Position numbers and translations under genes: made by a program. From the NCBI RefSeq assembly GCF_900496995.4, contig NC_044029.1, positions 1,984,001 through 2,048,000 of the forward strand: a stretch of 64,000 bases of DNA, given 5' to 3'. This DNA is from Aquila chrysaetos chrysaetos. Taxonomy: Eukaryota > Chordata > Aves > Accipitriformes > Accipitridae. The notes under the pieces were generated by a model that saw nothing but the letters and a program-made list of their open reading frames with translations, searched no databases and had not been told where the DNA came from. Positions 13,949 to 27,700 of this stretch are shown in pieces; position 1 is the stretch's first letter, and the number at the start of each line of letters is the position of its first letter.

Positions 13949-16129
13949 TAAAGACAGCCATGCACAGGATCTGCAGAGTCGAATGTTTATTACACAGGTG
14001 TTGAAACAGGTATAAACATATTTAAATGAAATATCAAAATCTGCAAATAATCATGCATGCAAGCAATTTCTAGACAACTGGCATGCTTGAAGTGTAATGC
14101 ATCTTAAGTTGCTTCAGAATGAAACCTAAATCAGTGTAAAACAATGTTAAGAATAAAATACATCTATTAAGTCTTGCAACATTCTATGTTGTGTCTCCTC
14201 GGATGCCAAAGAGAATTTTAAACAGTATGCCTGAAAACAAAAAATGAAGCCTTTTTTCTCTGAGCCAAACTCTTCTCTGTATATTCCTGAGAATCATATA
14301 GATATTTTAAAGAATTATGAAACAAGGTACTATAGTCTTTGGCTAAAAAAGGATTCTATCAATAAAAAGTAAAAACACGTTTGATTACTTTTGAGCTAGA
14401 GGTCACAGGGGGAAATTCATTCTACGGAACCCCAAGGTACCCTGTCAACTTCACAAGAATAGCGTGGCAAAATCCTACAGTACTTTCCACAGTTAAAGGA
14501 GGAAGATGAGACTTCGAATGCACACAGGAAGTAGTGAAAGAAGGTGGTGTCACTGTCAGATACAATTCTGATCAGCAGTATTATCACCTGATCAGGAAAT
14601 ACTATACTAAAAAGTATTGTATTAAAATTATGCTAAGATATAAGTTTAATAAACATTGATAAAGAATTTATTGATAGTAATTGAGAATACAAATTCCTTA
14701 AAGAAAAAACTTGCATATTACCAGTCAAGTTTATGTGCATTAAAATTTGCATTTACATTTTTTTCAGAGTTGGATTTACTATTACTTTAATACTTATTTA
14801 GTAAGTTGCTCTCAGTAAGAGCAAACAGTGTGTTCATGCTCCAAGAACAATATCACCATGCTCATGAAACCACAGACAATGGAAAGACTGTGTCCTAAAG
14901 TAAGCACTTTCTGAAACTACCTCAGTCCTGTCTCAGTTCTCCCATATACATAAGACCATTAAATGAGAATTTCAGGGGCCCATTTCTGTGAAGACAACCT
15001 TATCTGATGTTATTCTGAAGTGTCTCAGAAGCTGTTTCACTGAAGCTTACTTCAATCAATCCCCAGATTTTTACGTAAAGCCATCTTTATTCAGCCATTG
15101 ATGGTTCTTCTAGTTCAGCTTTCAAATATTTGCTGCCCAATTCATATACCTGAGCTCAGAAAAACCTTGACTGACAGAGTTTCAATAATATTTTTATTAA
15201 AAACTTCTAACGTACCACAAAATTTAGGATTGGTAAATTATATGAAGGTAGTGCTTCTGGACTGAGAGCCTACAGTGTGCAGACATGCATGAATAACTTC
15301 ACTGAGATCATGAGACTCTGTGCTGGGTATCTGGATGTTTACAAATGCAGAGGCATTATTTCTACAAATGGCCAGTTTTAGCCACTGCTTTATTGACAGA
15401 ATTTTTCACATATCCTTTGAGGTAATTGGCCTTTAAACTTGATGCATGTCCAAGGAGTTGTTAAGCACTGAATTCCTTTGCTATACCTTCCATTTGCATG
15501 TTCTAGCCTTACATAAAAACCTTGTTTCAGCAAAATGGGTTACTATTTTGCTGAAATAAGTATTTTACTGTACTTTAAAGACAAATCTCCATATTTTGCA
15601 GTTTCCTCCTTTCTATCATCTAAAAAGTACACTATAGAGCAGAAAAGGAAATGGAAGAATTTGAAAAAATAACGTAGATCTTTAGATCACCAGTCAGAAC
15701 TCAGTATAAAGTATTACCAGACATACAACCTCTTCATCAAAAGCCTGGTTTCCACGGTGACCAGCACATCCGCTGCTGGTTTTTTTTGGTTTTTAAAGAC
15801 CTTGCTCTTTAGTGTCACCCATCCCCACAATTAGGATGCAAAATAAGCTCATAGAAATGTGTTTTCTTTTTTTCCTGCAATATCTGAATCAAGCGGAGGG
15901 CTTAGATGCCCCCACAGCACCAGCATAATGCATGGTGTGCTTTTTATCTAAAGCAATGTGATCTGATTATGAAAACTCACCCAGAGTTACTAATAGGTAC
16001 TCTACTTCGATGAAAATGGCTTTAAAGAATTCTTTGATGAACATCTGGATGACAGTGACAAGCAGGTGAACCACTGCTCAAGCTCATCACACTCCAGCTT
16101 TAAATTGTGTAGGAATGTAGCCTAAAAGT

Positions 16130-16220
16130 CGGTGTGCTGGGTCAGAGTAGAAGCCTTCTAGTCCATTTGCTGAAGCATTCTGTCCCTAGCAAGAGCCAGA
16201 GGTCATAATTTCCTGCCATC
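16130..16220 (+). repeat. Possible ancient amniote interspersed repeat
   Basis: GTGCTGGGTCAGAGTAGAAG followed by CCTTCTAGTCCATTTGC and a CTAGCAAGAGCCAG block recalls an old repeat shared by reptiles and birds (the type with a 'gctgggtcagaccaaaggtc' start). By-eye resemblance only. Confidence 0.35.
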
Positions 16221-19200
16221 TTTATCATCATTAGAAGTGATCACTTCTTCCCTCACCCTATAAACAGAACCACTGCATCCTCTTAACCATGAGAAAAACC
16301 CCATTCTAACCAGCTATAGCTTAAAACCAAGTCGAGCTTTTTACTTTTACTATTTCCACTTATACAGTCACTTCCCAACTTGCCACTCATGATATTCAAT
16401 ATAAAGAAAGATTTAAAAGTGTTGTGCCTCATCTCCTTGCATAGGAGGAAACTGTCACTGGACAGCTCAGATGCTTTTCTTGTCCCCACAGTACCAGCTA
16501 TAACAATACACACAATTGCCAGATTATTTCAGTTTTCAAGCAGTTTTTACAGCAACTAACTGAAATCATCAGTAACCCCTAATCACTATGAGTTTACAGA
16601 GCAATCAAAATTTATATAGTATAGACACAGCCTATTCCTCACAGCAAATTGCATTGTCTATTCAGCTGCCCAGCACACTCAACATCTAATTCAGATCCAC
16701 ATCCTATTTTTAACAATGACTCATTTAATTTCATCCTCACCCTCTTGCGGTCTCAGTTCAAGACTATTATATAATGCAACCAGCAAAACATATAGCTAAA
16801 AATTTTTACTGTTGCAGCTTCATTGCTTGCTCATAATGCATGGCAAAGATGCCTTTTACTCCAACATGACAGAGGATGTTTACTAACCCAGGTGCTAAAC
16901 TATCAGCTCTCCTAATAACAGAAGAAATAACATTTTGTTTATTCTGCTATCCTGAAGATCACCTATAGGGCTCCGATTTCTGCTCTCACTCTATCAAACA
17001 CTACCCTTGTGACCTTGCAGAATAGTTGGATAATGGCTCCACCTTTCTGTTTCTTCCTCCCTCACCTACCATCCACAGAATGGCATAGTGTAATATCTGC
17101 CTGAAAAAAAAAAAAGCAGCCTATTTTCAACAAGCTTTAGGTGCAGCATGTTCTTATCTTTATGTGTGGAGCTGTACTGATGCTCTCCCTTCCCCCACAA
17201 ACTTAATCTCCAATAACTTATTTTCACTCTGCAGTATTTTCACCTTAAAGTGAAAGTGAAGCTTTTGAAGGATGTGAATGACAGTATTTTTGGCAAGGGA
17301 GAAAGCAGCACCCAGAGGAAGTATTTAAAAGCAATAAATAAAGCAGCATGTAGGTATTTGTGCATAAGGTATGTTTGCAGTTTTTAGTCCTGATGTAGAA
17401 AAGACTGCATTTGCAAAGCAGCAATTACTTCTGTAACACCAGAGTGGTATCTGCTAAGGTGCAATTCCCCCCACCATGCAGACAACAGGGACTAAGCACC
17501 CATTTCAGGGGATTTCTGTAGCTTTATTTCCAGGATAGAAGGGAAACAAGGGGGTAGGAAACAACAGACAAAAGGAAGCATAGGCAGTGCAGAGAGAGAG
17601 CAGTTGTGCGACAGCAAAATAGGGCTTGTTCTATAAACACAGTAATACCAAAGGCAAACGCATGAACTGACAGGAGGCAGCGGGGGGTGGCTCTAAAATA
17701 TGTGTAAACAGGTTATGCTATGTTTGAATAACAGTTGTGTGCATCCTGGGTTGGATTACCTCATACTGCAGCGCAAGTGGGTCTCTCCATTGGTTCCAAC
17801 GGATTTTAAACAAAGTCCTGAATTTCAAACTAAAACTCAAAGTAAGGGGGCTCCTGCACTCTGGTAATTGGGATTCAACTACAAGCATGTCAGTAGACTT
17901 AGGAATTCTGTCCAAGGTTTTTTGCCCCCCACAATAAATGCTTCTCGGTGTTCTCAACCAAAAGATACTGCTTAGATGTAAATGCCTTGGAAAAATTAAA
18001 ACCGATCAGACACAAGCACAAAGCAGCAGGTAATCTGCTGGACACTAGATCAGCAAGTGCCAAATAACCCCCCTGCTTACCTATTATAGAACCAGGGCTT
18101 GCAGCTGGAAGCCTGCCACAGACCCGTGCTCTGGAGCACGGTGATCCGCTCTCCCCGGCCCTCAGCAGCCTGCCACATCCACAGGCCCTGCGACATCCAT
18201 CCCGACCCAGTGGGAGCCATGGGCAATACCACGGTTGCTCTCCTGTTTGGTCCCAGTTTTAACTGTCTAGTTTCCTGAAGCCACAAGCAAAGCAAAGGAC
18301 CTCGCCTGTGAGCCAGGGGTGGGAAACCACTTCTCTTGCAGCAGCCAGCATGGGAAGAAAAGCTACATTGGGCTTCTTCCAGCTATCTCCTCCTCAGAGC
18401 TGAGCAGAAGCTGGCTGAGGGCAATCAAGGCACGCAGCTGGAAGTGCCTCTTTCCTGGAAACTGTGTAAGTGAGGAAAGCAAAATAACAGGTACAAAAGG
18501 GAAGACAAATTCACAGTATGTGCACAGAAGAGAGAGCTGGGCAGGACAGAGAAGGAAAATAGGAAGAGATTTTCAGAGGTATGCAATGAATAGCAGGGGA
18601 ATGACTAAAGAGGAAGGAATATGAAATGCTGGGAAAAATGAGTGGAGAGAAGGAAACACAGTAGGTGAAAGAGTGGACAGCATTGCATTTTCCAAACAGG
18701 CATCGCTAGGCTTTTTTCTGGAAATCGATTATCCTTCTTTTAATGGGGGGAATGATGGGAAACAAAACAAGTTATCTTAAACCAAGCTTTAAAGACAGAG
18801 GAAGAGAAAAAATAAGTGCTTTATTGGAGCTATTGTGCATGGTTCATTCCATTTTAATTATACGGCTTTTGCTCTCTCAGTCCTGTACTGCAGCGCTACA
18901 CATGAACACTTCCTACTTGATATCTGAGACTGACACATGTCCTTGCTCTTTCAAAGACCAAGACTTCCTTATTGATATCAAATTGAAAAATCTCATTAAA
19001 AAATGGTGTTTTCTTTATGGTTTTCCAACATTAGCCTTTTTTTTTTTTCCTGGTTCACTCTCTTTAACATGACTATCAAAAGGAGATTTATTAGAAGGTT
19101 TGTTTTATTTTTTAAATAGGTTTTTTTTCCAGCACAAGGATATACCAGTTACTTACAGATATAACAACTCAAGGTTTAACTGTGCTAAATTCTCTAATGA

Positions 19201-22200
19201 GCAACAAAATAAAAAGCATTGTAATTGCAGACACTTAATTTCTCTGGAGATAAAGTTGGGAACTATCCTATTTTGATTCTGTAAAGTTAACAAGAAGATA
19301 TTAAATAATAATTCTATGCTTGTCTTTTACTATACACTAGAATCTTGGTTATAAAATATGCAAGATAGGTACACTGTTCACAAAGAAAGGCATGTCACTG
19401 ACAGAAGAGTGAAATAGATTGCTGTTTTGAACAGCATCAGTAAACCTCTATTAGATTTAAAGAGCTAATTAAACATTTCGTTCTTGCGCTAGAAGGCTGC
19501 AATTGGAGGAGTGGTAGAGAGACACATCCTTATGTAGAAAGCAGTTACTCTGTTACCGACCAGAACTCTGTGCTAACTCTTTTCTGCATTAACTGAACTA
19601 GCCTACAAAACCAGAATATTGCCCAGAGAAAAGGAGTCTCCATGAAATCTGACATTCAGATAAATTCTTGTTGCACCAGCTGTGGTCAGTGGACATTGCA
19701 GAAGTGTATTCAAGGAAGAATAAGGCAACCAAAAAGAATGAAAACTTAGCTGACGCAGACTTGGATTTATAAGTAGCAATTTGAGAAAGGCACTGTGTAT
19801 TACAGATCCTCCTGAGTTTAAGTTCACATGAAGCACCAGCAATGAGCAAATGGTGATAGCATCAGATTCCAGTTTAAATTTGTGCAATAGTGTGCCAACC
19901 TCAGATCAGCAAAAAGGGCAAACACCCACATTCTAGATAAAAAGAAAGGCCAGGCCTTGTAGTTAATTTCAAAATTAGCAGAAAGAGAAGGCTGGAGGGT
20001 AAACACACTTCCAGTTCTAAAGATATTCTCTAAAGACAAGTTTGAAGCACACAGATACAGCACTACAGGAGGTACATGTTAGCATTGCCAGTGTTAAATA
20101 CCTTCAACCAACAGAGCATGATCCCTGCTGGTTAGCATTTCTAAATACACATTACAACAGGAACCACCAGCTCATTGTACTTAGGGAAATTTTGGTTTCT
20201 CATTGCTAAGTGCTAAGAACCATTAGAGAATCAGATAAATTGATTTCAATGGCACAACATTCAAGTCCAAAATTAAGCATACACTTAATTGCTTTGCTGG
20301 ATCAGAACCAGGCAGCACAGCAGCTTCTAGGCTTGATCCTACAATACAGTCAGAAGGCTACAGATGTTTCACAATTTTTATTTCCTTCCTTTTAAACATG
20401 AGGTTTTTAGAATGATCTGTGCACTTAATGTAAGCCAGAATTTTGAGTAAACAGTATTACGCATCTTTGAACCATAAAAGCAATTCTATTGGTAGCCAGA
20501 GCCTTGAAATTGGTTAAGTACACTTATTTAGATCTTTGGAAGTATAGACTTAACGGCACACTCTGTCCCAAGAGTCAGCAAGGACACTGATGTTACCACA
20601 ATACTTACTGTTCTTTTTAAGATCCTAATTCATCATACTTATTGAATGCAGTATGCTTTTTAGCCATTTCAGGTTTAAACTAAACACATTTAGTCTCATT
20701 TTATCCAGGGGAAAAATGCATACACTGCATTTCAGAAGCAAAAGATGACGCAGCACTGCAGGAAAGGCATTCTGTAACAAAGGGCACTCCCCTCTAATTT
20801 TGATAAAAGTAGTTAGCAGTTGCCATTCATAACACTGGCAGATTCGGCTGGTGGCTGAATGAAAGAATTGAGAAAGATAAACCCCTCGTCTTCCTGGCCA
20901 CATTGATTAATGAACAGAGAGGTGATGCCTGTGTTAGCAGACAGGACAGGACAGTAGCAAAGGCAGGCTGTTAGCACTCAGGGCACTGAGATTAAGTCTA
21001 TGCAGTTGTCAACTGGACTGCATCCTTTCTTGGGTTCAGCTGACTTCAGAGTTCCCAAGTAACATTTTGCAAATGATAATTTTCCTCTCTATAAACCTTA
21101 CTAGGAGCTCTCTATTAGACAGTCATAAACTGCAGAAACCTATCTCTATTCCACTCCCTTTTAAGACACTGTACAGAGAACACCAAACAAACCTTCCAAA
21201 ATGTCCTGACTCAACACTAGTGTAACAAGAAAATATGTAGAGAAGCACAAGCAGTCAGCAACACTGTAGGTACCGCAGATTTTGCCCGTGGCAGTTAAAA
21301 AGCACGGAAATTCAAGTGAAGATTCTAATCAGAGATAACACAGATGTGTTTTCTCTCTACTTGTCAATTTTGATGAAATTACAATCTCTTTGTAGCTGAA
21401 AGCTAAGCAAAAAGAGGGTACAACCTCAGAAATAACCATCACCTTTCTAATTCCCTTCTATCTTCACCTCCCTCTTTCCCTCCAATATACAGAGTGTGTA
21501 TTAGGACTCCTTAACAAAAAACAGTGCATAACTACAAACTGTAGACCGAACTGAGCCACTGACTTAATTACTTGTTTACAGGTTAATACGCACCATGGTC
21601 CATGGAAATTTTGTCCAGTTACACCCAGGCCGGTGCATGTTGCTCTGCATCTTTGAGAATGCTTTCAACCATGGTAAGGAGCGTCAGCACCATCTTGTGG
21701 CTTTCACTTTTGTACGCAGTCCCCAGGAGTTGGGCAGTTTATGAGCCCCTTGAATTAAGATTTGCAGCTGGAACCCATTAACTCGTTAACTCTAAGTGCT
21801 AACACCAGCAGTTGCATCCCTGGGGTCACTTAGCAGTTTTTTCAGAGTCTGAAGGCTGCTGGTCAGGATAAGCGAACAGATCAGATGCCTGTTCTTCAGC
21901 ACCAGCTAATTCCCAACCTTTATAAACATGAAATTATTAAATAAACAGAAACTGAAACCTACTGTTTTGGTTTTCCTTTTTTTAAAATAGCTTTTGTTTT
22001 GCTAGTCTAGCCACGGCAAACTTTTTTACTCTGCTAAAATAAGCTCTCCTCTCCCATATTGTTCTGGTGCTTCTTCTCTGCTTAATCTCCAGTACATCTC
22101 TATCCTTTTTGAAAATAAGCAGTCAATTTGGTTAAACAACATTAATCTCTCCCTCTGTAGCAAATATTTCACCTGAGACATCCCAGGCTTCCATTTGCTT

Positions 22201-23504
22201 TTTCACAGCTGCAGCATACTTCTGATTAGTAGTTGTATTTATCTTCCTCTACTATTTCCAGCTGAGGACTCAGCTCACAGGAGAAGAAAAAAAAAAAAAA
22301 AATTCCTGTTATGCATAGTCTTGAAACCTGCACTATTGTATTTCATCACTTTTCCCTTATTCTGTTCCCAAAAGCCATCCATTTTTTCCTACCTGACATT
22401 CAGATTCTCCTCTGTAGCAAGGATGTCTCCCAGCTTAGACTCATCAGCACATCTCATCAGTGCAATCCTCCTTTCCAGGCAGAAGTCATCCATAAAAATA
22501 TTAACCCTGATTTCCAAACCAGTACTGGGAAAACTCCACTATTAATCTTCCTCCCGTTTAGCACTCCCCCGCCCAAGACTGTTGTCATGTCCCCCTCAAT
22601 CATCTCCTTATTCACATTATAATTCTTCCAAGTCTCATTTTTCTCCAGGTGAACAAACAACTTCCTAGGCAGGCCAATACTATTGCTTTTACAAAAGTCA
22701 GCTGACATTAGATCTATTGCACTCACTTCCTTTGCACCTAGCTTATCAAATAAATTTAAATGGAGTCCTACACCATACTAAGAAGTACTCAATGTCACAA
22801 ATTATTTCTTTATATAGCTTTTCACTGTTATTTTGTGATTTAAAACAGGCCTTAAAAGCTGCATGAGACAAGACAGCTCTGTCAAAAATATATGGAAGCT
22901 GCAGAATCAAAGAAACCATTTAAGTGTGCACTTACATACAAATCAAGAAATACATAACAAATTAATTTGGTTTTTGTCTATGATGTCAAATATGGCATTC
23001 ACAGCAGGTGGCAATATCTTGCAGTGTAGAAACAAAGGGGAAAGGTTTGATGCTATGATTGCACCAGCAAGATAAAATGGAGAGGTCGCAGGAATTTATG
23101 TAAACAAAAGAGGGGACTTGAGCTGCAGCCAGACACCCAACAGATTTGAGCAATGATGCTGGAACACTCTTTCAGATTTTCTTGTGTTTGCAAAAAGTTG
23201 CATACCACAACCATAAGAATACTATTTTTTCCAGAAGCGCATGTTTCTGACCAACTACAAGACGGACCCTGGTGCATCCCCGAAGAGGGTCCAGCTGACT
23301 CGAGTCTTCTGCATTTTCCCTGTCTCTGCTGGGAGTACAAATTCTCCTGAAACAGCTCTATTCCATACATCCAGACACCAGGGATCAGGCGCAAACCCAG
23401 AAAAGACATATAGGTGCCTACTTCACATTTCAGTTGCCTTGCTGGGATTTAGAAACCTAAATACATTTTAAGGAAGACTCCATCTAAGTAAGGATGGACT
23501 AAGG

Positions 23505-23790
23505 TCCCATAACAGAGGAGAAGGGCAAATAAAGTACTTTAGGTAATTACAGCCCAGTCAGTCTAACATTGACATTTGAAGAGATGGTGACAAATTAGTA
23601 AGCAAGCAATAAATCAAGTGGTCTGTAAGCACCTTGAAGAAAACAAGATGACAACAAAGAGCTAACAGATTTGTCAGGAACAATTCATGGCAAATCAATA
23701 AAATTGCTTTTGAAACAGCTGATCTAGCATACAAGGGGACAGGTCCCCAGAATGAACAAACAACAGAAATACAGTCTAGATGAAGGTGCA
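23505..23790 (+). mobile_element. Old LINE ORF2 remnant (CR1-like reverse transcriptase)
   Basis: The plus strand reads NYSPVSLTL, the RT motif found in CR1/L3-type LINEs. Downstream, segments such as GATTTGTCAGGAACAATTCA and TGGCAAATCAATAAAATTGC resemble the old CR1/L3 region around the sequence coding for GFxKxxSC. Several stops break the frame. An ancient, dead copy. Confidence 0.6.
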
Positions 23791-26700
23791 CTAATTTCAG
23801 GTCAGACATGGTTGAAAGAAAAGATTCAGATTATTATCAGTAAAAATGCAAATTCATTTCAAGAAGACACAGAGGCCTTGTATATTCTATATTTTCATGA
23901 CTTATGACATTTTGTGTTTCTTTAAGATTTGCATGACACAAACTTGACAGGTATTGTTCAGCTCCTGACTCATTTCTACCCAGTGCAAATCTACTCCTCT
24001 CAATCCAGCTGGTGTTGTCTAGCAAACTCTTCTGGATATTCTGGAATATATTGTTCCATGTAATTAAGCATTGAATAATGCTCATAAGAAGAGAGAAAGT
24101 TAATCAACAGGAACTCTTCAGGACTCAGGTCAAAAACTGACATGTAGTTATGAAATAGTTATCAAAACTGCGTTCCTCTCTGGTACTCACTCAGAAGATT
24201 TCCAGGTTAGGAAATCAGCACAGAGTTATTCCTCATGTTTTTTCCCATTCTCAACAGAAGCGTGGTTTTCATTAACCAGTGCAATCATCTCAAAAAACAT
24301 TATTTCAAATTACTAGTAATTTTAAAAGTTCAAGAATTCCCTTCCAGAGTACATGAAGTTGATCGATTCCGATGTCAATTATACTCCTATATCCAAGGTC
24401 AAAATTTGACACTACTCAGTAAATCATCTAGCATTGCAGAATGCGGCGAAGCAACAAGAGCACTAAATTGAGACTAATGTTTCAAGGAGGATACAAAGCA
24501 CCCACTAAGACCTGCTCCCCAAATACTAGTAGCTGCAGTTCTATCTCTTTCATACTGTGTATCCTAATACATGGATTTTTATTGTGTTGATACCTTATTT
24601 TCTGCATCACTATCTTGTTGCTCTGAACATTGAAATTCAGCTCAGACATCCCCAAGCACAGCTTATTACAAGGTCCCAAACAAGCCCTGCTCGGGAGCAA
24701 GCAGCCAGAATCTTCCCACCATCAGTAGTTAAAAGAATTCTTTTGAAAATACAATGTATGTATTGTATGCTTTATATACTGGTTGTTTAGTATAGGTTGT
24801 TTTTTAAGAATTTGTTATTAAAATATTACAGAGAGTTTGATGTAAATTCACAAGAGAGAAGCAGCACAGCGAGCCTGTGGCTTGGTATTCTTTTGCCTAT
24901 CAAGTTCCTGTAAATGGGCTGATCAAGTAATCTTGGACATAAATGAGCCTGGATATACCCTGCCTCATTAATCAATCTCTGAGTTACGCTCAGTCTTTTC
25001 AAAAACTCCCCCATTTCAGCTGATGCAGCACTCTTGCCTGAGCTTCCACAGACATGCTGCATGCTGCTGAACAGCTGTTATCTTCCCTGCAAACAAGCTT
25101 TTCAATGATGGCAAGACAGTCCCTGAAAACTGATCAAGTTTAAAAAACTTGAGGAATCTTTGCATCAGAAACATTACAATAAGGCCCAGTGATATAGATT
25201 ATCACTGGTGTTGCAGACACGACACCCAGTCATACAGAGAAGCTGCTGACACAACACTCTTCTACCCCTATGCGATAGGGTAAAGCAGTTCTAATCAGTA
25301 TATGTGAAACACTTCACCCTGCTTACGTGCAATACCCTCTCCACTGCTGCAGGACACATATAGATTTAAAATAATCCCATGGATTATCAGTTGTTTCATT
25401 GGCTATAGAATTTGGGACATTAACTCCTCAGGATGAAGATTGTATTTTCTTTTGCTACAAGTCCTGCTTTGCACCGGGACGTCCCGGCCCTGCTGGAAAC
25501 GGGCATTACTTCTGTGCTGACCTGTCACCATGCTGCTATGCTGCTCTTCAGTGCAATACTTTCATAAACATCTCACTGTGAACTCTTCAAAGACTCTGTA
25601 GCTTCTTAAATTAAGATAAAAATTAGGGCATTTGTATTTGACTTGCTAATATAATATCATACTGACACCTTTGGCTTGATGCATGCATACTTTAGAACTG
25701 GGAAATTGTTCTGCAGAGCTAGCAGCTCCTTATCAAGTTTTATTACACTGAATTGTGAGCAGGAGGTGCAGATTTACACTGCTTTTAATTGGAAGCAGAA
25801 AAAAAAAAAAGATAAATGAAAGTCACAACATTTAACCTTGCATGAATTGTTTAGCGTTTGCCCTAGCACTCCTGCTTTGCACATGTCACCGCCAGAGCAG
25901 GCATTAGGAATGGTACTTGAAGTGCTGGAGCCCAGGATTTTTGGCTGCCATAAGCATCCAGCCAGCACCAGAGGATGAGCCATTAGGTCAGAAGGTTCTG
26001 GAAAGGGAGAAATCTGTTTTGTTTGGATTTCAGCACCACCACAGAGTTTCAGGCCTGTTATTTTTTGGCAACATGCAATAATGACTACATCAGTTATATT
26101 AAGTTACATTAATGTATTACAATACTTAAAATTAAAAAAGCACTAATACACATATTTGATTATAATTTTTAGTACAGATTACACAGCCACTGTTGCCAGC
26201 AGTTACAGACATTTTAATAACTAGGTAAGCACTAGGTATTTAAACCAGCCCTTTTCCAGCATTACCCCTTTCAATACTGGATCCACCAAGACCCCGCTCT
26301 CCATATATGCCTTTCCGCTACCTGGCACCTAGGCAGAACCTTGCTAATTCCTCCCACTTAGCAACACAAAAAAGGCAGCATGAATTAAAATCCTTTTACA
26401 GGGGTTCAGTTCAGAAGCCTGTAGATCAGGACCTCATTTGCCAGCCAGAAAAATTCACTGAGCTCATGACTCACTTCCTATCATCATCATGATCAAAAAC
26501 TCTCAGATACAAATGGGAGCAGACTATAGGTCAAGTGATCAGCTGTCATGTTTCCTGCAGACCCTGAGAGACCTCCAAACCCCAGATGGGAAGCACCTTA
26601 TCACCAACCAGCATGCTGCTGTCTCTGATACCTTCTGATAGACATAAGCCTTTTAACAGGGTGGGAGCACAAGTGAGTTCTCATGGATGTAATTGGATGC

Positions 26701-27106
26701 TCCTGGTACATCCTATTTTGTGATTAGCCAGGTCCTCATAGCATTTTGGATACATGGTGGACATACCAGGGTATCCTCCATCATGCAAAGTTTTATGGCA
26801 GACACAGAAGAGAGGATACTGTCCTCAGATGCCTCCATATGCTTCCAGGGATCCACCCTCATCAAACAGTTGGTCTACCAGTTTTAGAGCAAACACACAC
26901 TAATTATATTATTGTGGGTGAGAACATTATGCTCTTTGTTTCTGACACATTCTAAACCATAAGGCAAATTGTTTGAATAAGGATTACTTGGCATAAGCAT
27001 AAATTCTTTCATGAAGTTTCTGTGGTCTAATCCTTGCTTAGGAACAGTCAAAGCAGCCTAGTAGCAGAAACAGCTATTTAACTTGAGCACTAAAGCTGCT
27101 GATTAA
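23791..27106. other. Noncoding stretch before the candidate exon
   Basis: No coding signal recognised. On the minus strand this is the intron that would follow the exon ending at 27159. Confidence 0.55.
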
Positions 27107-27150
27107 ACTAAGCTCTGACATGTAAAAAACTAAGATCTGACATGTAAAAA
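27107..27150. repeat. 22-bp tandem duplication beside a splice donor
   Basis: ACTAAGCTCTGACATGTAAA plus AA and a second copy with one change (A for C). On the minus strand it begins a few bases after the donor of the candidate exon at 27159. Confidence 0.9.
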
Positions 27151-27158
27151 AGACTTAC

Positions 27159-27395
27159 CTGTAGAGTCTTGACTCAAAGTTTCTTGACTACTACTGCTGT
27201 AAGAAGGCACTGGAGTGATAGAAAGTGAAGCTGGGCAGGATAATGGATATGAGAAGTCATACTCTGTTGCAAAACATTGAAATACAGGAACACAGGCATC
27301 TTCAGAGAAGGTGAGAGGGAGGCGAGGGTTCCCATACACATACGGATTTTTCCAGCGAAGCAGTCCTATTGCAAGAGGGCCAACAGCATCAGAAC
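27159..27395 (-). CDS. Candidate internal coding exon of an unidentified minus-strand gene
   Basis: 237 bp, open in one frame, bounded by acceptor TTTGTTGTCAG and donor GTAAGT, phase 1 on both sides (79 codons). The peptide starts SDAVGPLAIGLLRWKNPYVY, has several aromatic residues and two Cys, and ends in a Ser/Pro/Thr-rich stretch (SYSSSSQETLSQDSTG). I do not recognise the peptide. The gene after GAS2L3 in mammals, in the same orientation, is ANO4 as I recall, so an upstream or alternative ANO4 exon is possible. A chance ORF between decoy splice sites is the alternative. Confidence 0.5.
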
Positions 27396-27695
27396 CTGAC
27401 AACAAACATCAGGAGTTAAAACCTGTGCCCTTGTACTGTAGCAGCTTATAATTTTGGAGAAGGAAGCTATAAGGTAATATCAATTCCTGTTTTGATCACT
27501 AAGTTAGCCTGCCTCTTGAAAAGGAATGCCGTATTTTATTCTGGTCCACTATCAGTAATGCTGTTAAATGCAGGTGTAACACTGAAAGTATACTTTCATT
27601 ACATGTTCTTGTACTGAGCAAGACAGCGTTTACCCATTTAACATGAAATAAGCCATCATAATTCCAATGTGAACCTACAATTTGTTGTGGTCTTG

Positions 27696-27700
27696 CTTAC
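27696..27700. repeat. Target site duplication, left copy
   Basis: CTTAC directly before the LTR terminal TG of the plus strand. The same five bases follow the other LTR at 32996-33000. Confidence 0.9.

Larger units (their letters stand above)
13126..23504. other. Noncoding stretch
   Basis: AT-rich with the G-rich tract at 13901 and the possible old repeat at 16130. A GC-richer patch lies at 18090-18310. No exon or domain is recognised. Confidence 0.6.

Noticed and set aside
22195..22726. Overlapping ORFs on both strands near 22.2-22.7 kb
   Set aside because: Considered as an exon or old repeat, but frames conflict and no splice pattern or repeat consensus is recognised.
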